Assembly: GCF_030867145.1 (NCBI RefSeq)
Contig: NC_134417.1
Span: 11,509,577-11,573,576 of the forward strand
Length of the DNA: 64,000 nucleotides
Source: Opisthocomus hoazin
Taxonomy: Eukaryota > Chordata > Aves > Opisthocomiformes > Opisthocomidae
Direction: 5' to 3'
How positions within the stretch are numbered: the first letter of the stretch is position 1; every line of letters starts with the position of its first letter. Below the pieces are notes generated by a model that searched no databases, was not told the origin of the DNA, and saw only the letters and a list, made by a program, of their open reading frames with translations. This document shows, in pieces, positions 42,901 through 54,600 of the stretch. A program made the position numbers and the translations under genes.

Positions 42901-45900
42901 GAGGATACTTGAAATAGTCTCACTTTAAGCTGACTGAATAAAGAACTGACACAAGCTCATAGCATGGGCTGAGATAGTCCTGCCCCAGCAGAGGCAGCAA
43001 ATTTTGTAGTCAAGAACTGGGAGAGCCAGTGCCTTGGGACTATAACGGGTTTGGCACAAATCAGGTTAGAGCTTAAATACGAGTTTCTGACTGAGAAATA
43101 CCATGCAGGGTGAATATATCTCCACCTTGAAAATTTAAGCCTACTTTAGGCAACCTACAAGTGCAATTTTTAAAATTTATTTATTTACTACGCCATGTAT
43201 CATGCAGCTGTAGAAGGGCATAGAATCTGATTTCTGAACTGAAATTATGTTGAGTCTGAAGGAAAATCATTGCAAATCTAAGCCTGGAAAATTATTACTA
43301 AGCACTGAAAATAGCCTGTTAAAGCAAGAGCAATGCATAAAGATTTGGGCAAGCTCACTTCCCTATTCACTGTGAGATGTTTATTCCTCTGCTGCGTTCA
43401 CTGCCAGCAGGCTTTTGATATTTCCTAAATCACACAACCCAAAGCACCTTGCTGTGTCCCCCCCGGAACAGTACTTCTCTGGGAGAATGAGAATGCTAAC
43501 CTCAAGAATGCAGGAACAGATGTATTTGTTGTGAGACAGTGCTGAAATCTGTCTTTTGCTGAAAATTGTTGTCTTTAAACAAACACTTGGTTCCGAAACT
43601 GTAATACCATACTTTCTCATAAACCTAACAGACTGCTATATAAGGCCCAAATCTTCTTCCCTTCTTCAGATCTGTAGGAGCTTTGCCGTGGTTTTAAACA
43701 GGGCGTGACTAGCTTGATAGCATACATTTGACTGAGATGAGCATTAAAAAACCCTCAAAATCAATCCATATTTAACATGCTTAATTTAAAGTTGATATAT
43801 GGTGGCATGTGTATAATCAGACAGCTCTTAGTTTAAAAAGCTCAAAACAAACAAAAAAATCCAAATAAAGGGTTACTAAAATCCTAACTTATTTTGTAAT
43901 CGTGTATTGGAGTAGCAGTTGGTTTCGCTGGTCTGGTCTGCCTTTCTGCTGGCTGGGTTCCCTTTCTGTGTGACAGATGTGCTATTTATGGAAGGGGATT
44001 CTGAATATTTTAAAGCACTGACTGTTAGGATCTCATTCCCAGCCTTTAAAATGAAGGAGCACAAAATGCCAAATAACTTCCCAAAGCAAAACCGCCAAAT
44101 TAAATAGCTAACTATTTAATCATTACAAAAGAAAGAGGGGGGGGAAAAAGCAAAATCAGATTATCTATTTTTTTACAAGAAGTAAATACGTACATACAGC
44201 TGTCTAGTTGTTGCTGTGCAACATTTTCTGGTTTAATACAATATTCGGGTATTAGTTTTCACTTTTTAAAAAGGGTGCTCTTTTAGGGGAAAAAAACCCC
44301 ATAGGGTACACAGGTTCCTAGAGAAAGAATATGTGGCTGAAAATTTGGCTGCTTTCTGTCTCGGGTATTAGCAGGTCGAATGAAAGATAGCGCTTCTCTG
44401 TACAAATCTGGCCTCACAAGGATCTATTTCTTTCAGCAGTTGGCTAGAAACCATTTATGTTCACTTATACATATAGTAAACAATATTTACCTGAAGAAAT
44501 CTTTCAGTGAAATATTTTCAGAGCTAACACGTTAATCCTCACAATTCTGTTCATGTGTTGGGTATCAGCTTGCGGTATTTGTGGGCAGAGAGATAGGAAG
44601 CTGTGAGAAGTCACTGAAATAGCATGTGGGATTCTGCTCTCTGAACAGGTAGATCTTACGGTTTGTTTTACCTCACCTGGTGGTTTAGCCTTCTGGGAAG
44701 GTAATTCAGGTTCTAGGAAACTGCAGCATGGTTCTCTCATTCTCCCTTTGGAGACACAGCGACAATGAAAATAAACACAGTTTTGCTTATTAGGCTTTTT
44801 TTTTAAAATTCATATTAGCAGATTTTAATGCTTTTTTTCTCTGTATTTTTTTCATTATATATGCAAAATATTTTACTGTATTTCAAAGTTTTGCAGAAAA
44901 TAAGCCTTTTTACCACTTATTCATAAAAATCTAATTCCCACAATTACTCTTGCAGTCTCTGCAGAGGGTGATACCAATTTAATGTATGCGGCTGAACAAT
45001 GTGCATGCTATTAATCTCAGAAGGTAACAGAAAGATGCTGAGTAGGTGATGTGAAATTTTTAATTATTATTATTATTATTTTTGCAGCTGTGGTTTAGTA
45101 TTTCAAAATTATTTTTTTCTTAAAGACGACAGCACTTTAGTATCTGCATTGACCTCCATGATGTCAGAATGTCATTGTGCAACCGTAGCTAAGAAAAGCC
45201 TCCGAGAAAAAAAAACAAAGGAGCTTCGCATCTTCCAATAACGTGAGATGTGCATATACAGTACGTAGCATTTTGGAATTCATACTGTGGTAGTGAGTCG
45301 TTGCTTTCAGTTTGATTAGACAATCATTGTTTCGTTTTCCTTGATTTGACAGTGAGTATGCTTGTACGCTGCTTAAGTCTTCTTAGTGCTATCTAGGTCA
45401 GTATACTTAGGATAGCTTTTATGTTCTGTAAGTCTGACAGATACCGAGCCTGACAGAGATCCGCATCATTTTCTTTTATTTATTATATCTGAGGACAGAA
45501 AAATATTTTATAATTAATCAGAACTGTATACCACATAGCACCTACCGTTTCTGCATTGCAGATATATTTAGCTCTAACACTGCTTGTGGTTAACAGGGTG
45601 TAGCGTAGACACAGACAGCTGATCATGCAGTCAGACCCTGTGCTCGTGTGGTTTGTCAATACTGCTCAGGATTTTGATGGACTGTGAGAGAACAGAAAGG
45701 AAAGAAAAAGAAATGTTTTACTCGTATGAACGTTAGACCTTTGGTTATGCTATTTTTGCCATCATTCTCTTTTTATTTTATTTTTTAATTCGGAGACTTA
45801 AAAATTAGGAAAGCACAGCAAATGCATCCAGGATTTAATATGTGCGACGTGAAATCTTTCTGCATCGAGAGGATGTTGCTGTAGTCAATCCAGCGTTTCT

Positions 45901-46092
45901 CCAATAAGCAAGAAGATTGTTTTGTTTTCCTCGGCAGGCGGACTCAGCCATTGCACAAGCAGATTTTGATAAGAGTTTGAAATGCCTGCTACTGTATCGT
46001 TGTAGAATTTGGAGTTTGCTAACAGTGTTAGTGACTGGAGCTCATCTTGCATCACCAGTTGATGACAATTTTCTTTGTTCCCTCCCACCCAG
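39928..46092. other. No gene seen
   Basis: About 6 kb of AT-rich DNA. A 15-A run lies at 42234-42248, without an adjacent recognisable retrocopy, and an (ATT)n run near 45062-45080. Open frames stay under 100 codons and match nothing I know. Confidence 0.5.
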
Positions 46093-46158
46093 TTGAACCA
46101 AGACTCTGTAGCTGATACGCAATGTCACTTACAACATTAATCAGATACTGCATTTAAG
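46093..46158 (+). other. Candidate non-coding exon
   Basis: Preceded by TTTTCTTTGTTCCCTCCCAC then CCAG, the best polypyrimidine tract in the window, and followed by TTTAAG|GTGAGC. All frames contain a stop, so it would be UTR or lncRNA. Another possible donor (ACGCAG|GTAGGT) lies at 47062. Confidence 0.33.
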
Positions 46159-47784
46159 GTGAGCTGTCCCTTGCCTCCTCCCTTACCAGAGCTGTGCTGC
46201 AGTATGTATCTTACTCCTGCAAGCCTAAAATGGCAGGCAGGATTAACGTTGCTTGTGCTGTGTGCATGCTGTGTATTGAATTCATTATCCTGTGCCTAGT
46301 ATCTCAAATGTGAGTATGTAAATGGTCTGTGTGCCATGTCATGCAGTAGCGAAGACTTGTTTGTGCTTCATTACAGGCTTAGATATTTGAGCATCACCTT
46401 AAGAATTCTTTTTTCATTTGCAATGTGGTGAGCTGTTAGCTTGTCATCACATTCAAACTACATTATTAGCCCTTGGAAAGGAAGGGAAAAAAAAAAAGCA
46501 AACTGTGCTTCCAGATGGTGTCACCCTTTTTCTTCTTGCGTTTACTGTAGTTTAAATAATGTATATTGTATTGTTAATTAATGTGAATATCGAATTAAAG
46601 CACTTGAAACTTACATATTTATTATGCAGGTAGGAGGCACGTCGAATCTATTTTTAACTCTTACGCAGTCCACGTTGTGCAATGGGCTTTGGTTGTCGAG
46701 TTTATATTTTCAGCTGTGATATCAATAGGCTGATTTTCAGTAAACGTGACAAGTGGCCTTTGCAGTGGTCAGCTTCAAGCTTTGAACCCTCTGAGGAGGA
46801 GGGAAAAAAAAAACCACAACCTTCTATTGCTGTTTCGGAAAACCTTGGATGAGGACATTTTTTTTCTCCCACTCCTGCTTTCCCTATTGATCAACTCGGT
46901 TCTCCTGATCACGGTCTATTCAAGCTGCTTCCCATCTGATTTTTGACAACTGCTTCTAAAAAATTATCAAGACGACCAAGAATAGAACTTGCCTCCATCG
47001 CTTTACATAAAAATGGCTGGGTGCATTGCCATGCTAACACTGCACTAAGTGCTACACGCAGGTAGGTTGAGATTTGCATGTTTTACTGATTTCTTGGACA
47101 GTGATGCAAGAACATGAAATGGGCTTTGGAATGTAGCTTTCGGTTAAAAAATGTATTAAACTGTTAATGAAAACAACCTAATATTAAATTGTTGGCTTCA
47201 CATATTGGCATGACAATTGTTCTTATCTGTTTTTAAAAAAATCTATTGTGAAAGTAGAGCAGTCATGTCTGTTAAAATAATCATATGTACTAAGGGCGTG
47301 GCAACGCTTATGCAACAAAAGAATTTTTGAAAACCCTATTGATTCAATTGCATTTTAAAGCTCACTATAAGCATTACTAAGCTTGCAATTAAAATGCAAA
47401 AATAAAAATTGAGGTAGATAAGGAAAATGAAAAATATTTAAATTCTGTCGTAAGCGGGTTTGTGTTTTGTGCGAAATCTTGAATAAAGATTAATATGCTT
47501 TAATGCTTATATTTTCAGTATTAGCTACAAACATAAACCTGCAGTATTTCTTTTTATTTTAAAGTAGAAGGATTTTAAAGAGAGAGATTGACATAGATGG
47601 CCCTGTCAGCTTAAACTGAGTATCAGTTCATTGAAGTGTGTTTTACTTCACACAAAAAAAGGTTATGAAATAAAAACTTAACAGCCTTAGGTACAAAAAC
47701 GTGAATTTGAGCATTAAGAATAAAAATTATGAGTATTGTATTACTTACACCAACTTTTGTAATGTATATGTTTCAGATTAATAG

Positions 47785-47848
47785 TGGGCCAGAACCAGTT
47801 TCCTTGGCAACCAAATCCTTTTAAAAGGTGCAATAGTAGAGATGTAGA
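47785..47848 (+). repeat. 64-bp repeat copy A with X-box-like core
   Basis: Matches 52921-52984 at about 52 of 64 positions without gaps. Shared blocks are TGGGCCA, GTTTCCTTGGCAACCA and TAAAAGGTGCA. The core fits the RFX X-box pattern (GTNNCC, two bases, RGNAAC). No known repeat family comes to mind. Confidence 0.75.
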
Positions 47849-50824
47849 AAGATGTTATTCTCCTTAATAGTAATATCACAATGCAAATGGAAATTTTGCA
47901 GTTGTTTCCTTTTGGTTCTAAATGAGAATCTGATCTCATTTTATGTTTCCATGCGGCTATCATTTCTTAAATGATGCCATGTTTATAAAGCTGTACACAA
48001 CAAAAACCTGTTTTATTCCTGTTTTGCATTGGTTGTTTCCAGAAACGTACTCCGGTGTCTTTTTCTAATTTAGCCTAGTCTTGCATGTAGGTCAAGGTTT
48101 GTACTGTGTGTGTATAAAGGGATAGTTTCATTATCACAAGTATAAAAGTATCACTGAAATATTTAGCAGCTGAGAAATGCAGAGAATCAGAAGTATGTTT
48201 AAAGCTTCTTTCACCTTTGCTGAATTCAGCCACAGTAATGCTAATAAACCTTTCTTTAAATAGTGGACCTATTCAGAAGTTCAGGTAAAAACCTGTGTTT
48301 AACCACACTGGAAAAGAACTTCTGCCGGATCTTAAACAAGCCTTTATAGAATCGGCTCACTTGTGGTCTGCGGTAATTTGCAGACTTTACAGATTTTGCA
48401 AAATTTAACTATTGTAATTCCTTATTTCTATTTTTAGCTAATATTTTTAACAGTATCAGTAAAGTTAAACCTTATGTGTACCACAGGTGACTGCTTATAC
48501 AGAATCAGATGTTACTAAATGTCTCCACTGAGCTTATAACATAGTGTATCTCCTTGTGAATCTCCTTTGTACGTGACTTGAGAATTCTCACTACTGCAAT
48601 GAGACTTTTGCAGCAGGGTAGCCATTTTCCTTTCATGTCCTTGACTTTAAAATGACGAAGTATATTTTGTGTGGATGAGGACCCAGCACGGAAAATTAAT
48701 GTAGACGAGGTATTTAGAAGCACAGCCAATTATCAGTAATAGCCTTGACAGTGTCAGTAATATCAAACTAATTCTCACTTATTTCTAAATATATCAGTTC
48801 AGTGCATTCCAAATAAACAGAGTATTAACTGTTCAGGAATGTGACTTGTGATATGTCTTGATAGGGCAATTCTTAATAATGATAATAAAACCATTTGTTT
48901 CATAATTATGAGATTAGTTTGACGCAGTGTGATATTCCCCTGTTCCACCTAAAGAAGCAGAACTGAAAACGTAATAAGCAGCATCTCTCAAGTGACATAT
49001 TAAAGTTTGCATTATTTTGGAATTTGATTTATCTCCAGGAGCTTGCTTCTGCTGATTATTTTCCTGTCTGAAATGTTAATATGGATTGCGCCATTACATG
49101 TAGTCATCAAAATCGCATTTCTTCGTTTATTTCTTGTGTGGTTATTTTTAAAGGAAGTTGCTGAGCAAACGCTGTGTAGAAGCAGTCTATTTATTGCCGC
49201 TGATATTTATCTTTAGAAAAGATGGGGCACTTAGCGATAAACTGTTTTTATTATGTCTTTGTGTTCAAACATACCCACTCAAGGCATTTAAAAAAAGTGT
49301 AGTTCCGTTACATGAGCATGCTTTGCTACGGTTGTTTTAAATCCATCTGCAAATTTGCTCTTTTGTTAGGGGGTGCAAGTCCTCTTGTAATTAATATGAC
49401 TGAACTCAAGTGCTTTCATGAGTCTGGAAAAACTCACTGGCAGCCCGTGAACGGTAATTTCTTCTTGCTAAAGAACCTGATTTATTTATTAAGGAGGAGT
49501 CTAGTAATTAGCAAGCTGTTTGCAGTCTGACTGTTGTACGTGGGTTGCTGTGTGCCTTTCAGTGGTCGTTATATCCAGCTAATGCGGAGTGTCAGAATGT
49601 TACAGCCAGAGGTGCCGTAAGAAATCTCGTGTAAACTTCATCCATTTTATTCTCCGTGGCTAAGGGGGCTAACTGGGGCACGTAGGAGCAGGTGCAGTTT
49701 TTCACACCTCCAGCACAGCCTGCAAATGTTATTGTTAGGGGCGCTTGGGGTTTTTTTGAGTTTTATCGTAGAAGTCTGATTGCTGATATTGAATCCTCCC
49801 TTTTATAATTGAAATGTGCTTTTATCCATGCAAATTCCATTTCTGCTTAACAGAAAAATCTATACAAAGCATAAGTAAAAATTAAGTCAAACTAAAAGTC
49901 ATTCACTCAGACACTATCCTACTTGCTTTTCAGTGACCCTTCCGATTAAGGTTACTTCTGCCTCTAAACTTCATTTTAATTTGAAACTGCGGGTGTCTCA
50001 GTGTGAAACTATCTGTGTTCAGGCAATATTTGTCAGACTGAGACAGACTCTGGTACTAATGAAAAGGTACCAATTAACCCTTTTAGGGCATCTAGTGTCT
50101 GTTGTACTTTATTATGTGAATTGCTTTATTATGTTTCAAAAGGGCTGTATTATGCATGCTACATTTGAATTCTAGTAGTGTCAAATTTGGGAATTCTTTA
50201 GCTTTTGTAAGATCTTTTACTGCTGGAGCCCTCCAAATGTGATGTTTAAGATTCCCATTCCCCATAATATTTCCCAGTCATTTGTGAATGCGACTTTATT
50301 GGTATTTGAAGTAATAATAATGGCTTAATGCAATTTTCTTTCATTCTGGCCTTTGTTATGGGCAGATGTGAGCTATAAAATACTTATTCAAATCGAGGTA
50401 TACTAAAAATGTACTGAGGTAAACGAACAAAAAAAAAGAGCTCACCTTCTTACCTTTTAAAGCCGAAGTAATGGATCCTGTATTTCCTGTATAATGTTAT
50501 CTATAAAAGTATATGGTATATTTTCAAATGGAAGATGGATCTATGTATTCTTAATTGCTGCTATGTAAATACCTATCAGCTGAATCATAAGGCCTTATCC
50601 GTAAGGTTCAGCAGTGGCTCTGTGGAACAATTTAATTTTGTTTAGTATCTTTGAAATAAAGCCCTGTTCTGAATAATTTTTACACTATTATATGAGAACC
50701 TTATTAGGACGTTTGATACATAATAACATAAAATCAGGATGTTTGACAACAGTGAATAATCATTTAAGCAGAGAAATAAAGGAAGTGTATTCCAGAGAAC
50801 AAGAGTTACCGAGAAATGTCATTA

Positions 50825-50851
50825 TCACAGATACTACGATAGTATCTGTGA
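50825..50851. repeat. Perfect 12-bp inverted repeat (hairpin)
   Basis: TCACAGATACTA, loop CGA, then TAGTATCTGTGA: 12 perfect base pairs with a 3-nt loop. No mobile element ends or flanking duplications are apparent. Confidence 0.9.
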
Positions 50852-51549
50852 CAAGAGATCGAAAGAAAAATGGCAGAATGGAAAGAGGAGGAAGTAAAGG
50901 CCTTTTGAAAGACTGAAATAAAAACATGGAGGCTTTTAAGATAAAGAATAACTCGTAATTGGTGTTAGCTGTTTATGTGGAGTCCAGGGATTTGACAAGT
51001 AATGATGATTGTTTCTCCCCGATTTGTTTTCTAAACTGGCAAATTTTGAAGCTAATCTTAAAATACACTTGTTTTTGACTGACTTTACCTTGTGAAACTT
51101 GGGACCAGACTCACTGAGGAAGCTGTGAAGCCTCCACTATTTGATGTCTTGCTAGGTCAATGTGCAAGGAATAATTTGGACATAGTTGAGAGGGGGGAAG
51201 GGAAGTACAGCCAAGCATTGTTTTTAGTCTAATTTTTCCAGTGACCCCAATGAAAAATTATTTTAAACTGGAAAACATCCATATATTTTTGTCTAGAACA
51301 TATTATGAAACATTATGTCCAGTTTGCACTACACACGTTAAACCATAATAAAACCATTCAGGCAGGAGCGGTATTCACAATAGTGTGGTTAACAGTACTG
51401 TTTTACTGCTAGTGTGTTGTAAGCCTCCCGGATGTAGGTTTGGAGCCCTGCAGCACTCCAGGGAAAATTTTTATGAATTACACAATGTATCCGGAAATTA
51501 GTACTTGTCTAATAATTTAGTCATTACATTTGGATTTTCCCCTTTGCAG

Positions 51550-51659
51550 GCTGATACACGGTAGCCACAGAGTTCACAAAATTACTGAGATGGTTTTGCC
51601 GAGAGTACCTGTCAATACGACTTTTAAAAGACTCTAACGGAAGAACAACCTGATTTTAG
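51550..51659 (+). other. Candidate non-coding or UTR exon
   Basis: Preceded by GGATTTTCCCCTTTGCAG and followed by GATTTTAG|GTGAGTAAG, an almost ideal acceptor-donor pair around 110 nt. Every frame has a stop; the longest open stretch ends shortly before the donor. Best supported of the exon-like segments, but still only by splice motifs. Confidence 0.38.
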
Positions 51660-54600
51660 GTGAGTAAGTGCATGGGGTGATTACAGGAAACTGAAATCAC
51701 TCTAAAACTCACATAGAAATAATGCTAAAATATTTAACACTTTAAAACCACTGCATCACGATTTCTTTATTTTTTTGAGTTAAAGTTCTACCTTTTTTAT
51801 AATCATTTAAGACATGTTCTCGCCATGTTGCTCTATTCTCATGTCAATATTGTTGGATTTTTCCAGCTCCTGCTGGATTTTTATTGCCATAGAGGTTGGA
51901 CAAACAAAATCAGGCAGAACAGATCTTTGAAACAGGTGGTTACAGCCTCCAGTGATCTGTATAAACCAAACATACTGGCAGGCAAGCAAACCTCCTGAGC
52001 TTGCCAGAATGTTGACTCTGGATCCCAGTCACTAGTGTTCATTCCAAATCTGTACCATACAATAAAGGTAGAGGAACTCTTAGTGCCAATGCCCATTTCT
52101 AATACTGTTGGTTTGGTTAGGCTGTATTTATTGTTCATCTAATCTCTACCTTTATACATGGCTGTAATTAGAGGTTGTAAAAAACCTCTTGAATTGTGAG
52201 CTGCAAAGAGCACCTCATAAATTCCAGTATAGCGTTGTGATAAACAATCAGGATATTTCAAAATAAGAGTTTCACAATTTGCATGCCTTTTTCAAATATT
52301 AGCAGTTTCCTTTCTTCTTACTGTGAATGTGCAATAATAATTTTGGTTAAAATAAGTATGTCTGGTATCTGTGCTTTAGATTTGAGATATGTATGTATTG
52401 AATGAAAGTATCAGTGAATTCCTCATTAATTCATTAATTTTGAATGTGGTTCTTCCTATCATCGAATATAATTTGTGTTACAGAAGGGAAGTAGTTTCAT
52501 TGATTACAGTGGCAATATTTGCACAAATTTCTGTAGGAAACTGTTTGTTGCACCAGTCATTAATGCTCTGATATCTCTAAGTAGAAATAAGTAATTAAGT
52601 AATTCTTCCAGGCAGAATGTAAGATAAGGAACCAAATTTAAAACAAAAAAACCCCCCTCTGGAATTCCTACAATATCTCAAAATGTTTTCTGCATTTAAA
52701 TTTACTTTTAATACACAATGTTGTATGGCATATAAAATGGTAATGGATTTTCAGAGACAATAAGATGGCACTGGTGGTTTAAACTAATCAGCAAAACATT
52801 AAAATTAGATAAATTCAGGTTACCTGGACTTACAGAAGCAATGGGCTACAAAATCCAAGTTGTACCTCTTTTAGGTAAATTATCACAGAACACTTGCTCA
52901 GTATATTTTAGGTAGAATACTGGGCCATAACCTGTTTCCTTGGCAACCACATACGAATAAAAGGTGCATTAGCAAAGCTGCAGATGTGTGTCAGTGAATG
53001 CTTATTAAGCAGCCCAATGCATTTACATACCATGTGCTCACAATAATGCATGCATCTTGAAAATCACCATATAAAAAGATTTCTGGGCATGGCCCAATGT
53101 GGATTCTTAATACTCAAAGGTTTTAACGTACAAACCTCGTGTTTTCAATTGAAATATCTTGTGATTTTTTTTTTTTCATTGCACTTTAAATTGGACTTGC
53201 AATAACTGGCCAAAATTGGCATGGTAGGCTTGGCCTGCAAATTGGAACCTTTCTCCAAGATTCTGAATACTTATAGCACTGCTTTAAGACAACAAAATAT
53301 GGATGGAAATGAAGGCTTACTCTGTCTCTCAGAAATGCTCAAGCATTCTAAATTTGAATCTTGTACCTGCATTTAGAAGCAAGTCTGATTATACTGTTTT
53401 ACACAGTGACAAACTGAAGCCACTGAATAATAATGAAACTGGTGTTTCTTGTAGCACTCTGATTCTACCCAACGTAGCCAGGCAAAGAGATATGACCAAG
53501 TGTTGTCTTCTAACAGTCAACAACAGAAAAAGGCAGAGGGAGGCAGAGAAAAAACTGGAGAAGTCGCCAAAATGGCAGTTGTTCATGGACTTTCAGAATA
53601 AGATTGGGATGTAGCATTTAGGCCGTACTCACGCTTTCTGTGCAAGTGTTTGTATAATACTATTTTGCTTTATATTCCTGGATTTAAAAGAAGCTCAGAT
53701 ATATAAAATCAGTTTTGACAAATTTCTTTACTGGCTTCAACAAGTTTATGTACAGGTTATTTTTGGTCTTTCTTCTTAAAGTATTCATTTGTGTATACAA
53801 CCCTTCGAGTTAACTACATTATCCCAAGATGATAAATCTTTAAGAAATAAGTCTAAAATGTTAGTCATTAAAAGACGGGAAAAATGGGGATCGGCAAAGC
53901 CTGAGGTTAAATTCAGTTGATGTAATCTGAGAAGTTGTTTATGTGACCAGTAGCCTAATCAAAAACCCCTTGAATCAATGAAAAGATTCCCATTGACTTT
54001 TTTGGAGTGTGCAGTAAGAGAGAAGGCTTCATGCATAACACTGAGATTTAGCAAATAAAGATTATCCTGACAATGTTAAACATTTCCGTAACTCTCAACA
54101 GTCAAGTGTAGCAGAATCTAGTATTAGTTCCAGATAGTTTGAACACCATCCAATGAGTCTTTTCATGATCCTGAACCATAAACCATGTTGCTGTATACCA
54201 TCACGTGCTACAATACTGTTAAGGCTTTTGAGCAAGTAAGAGTTCAGGAAATCATTAGGGAGATGAAAGTCAACTGGTTTTTGCTTTTTATTATTTGTTG
54301 CTCCCCACCCGAGCTGAGCTCACTGTCAGGCCAGGATTTGTGCCTGGGGCATTTCACGCTGGTGGCAGAGCATGCAGCACAAACCAGAGCTGGAGCCATC
54401 GAGATTTTTTTCTTGCTGCCAGCTGCTACCTGCTTTTGCGACAGTCCTCCTCCACTGCACGAGCAGAGGCCCTGCTGTAGCTTTGAGGCTGGACATGGGC
54501 AGCAGGATGGAAGTGGAGGAGTAGGGCTTGGGCCGGGCCTCTTAGGATAGCACAAAATGGAGCATAAGAATATTTAAGAGCACACAGCCAACATTACTGT

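Larger units (their letters stand above)
46159..51549. other. No gene seen; AT-rich, possible regulatory DNA
   Basis: No coding feature. Holds one copy of the X-box-like repeat (47785) and a 27-bp palindrome (50825), both listed separately. Confidence 0.5.
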
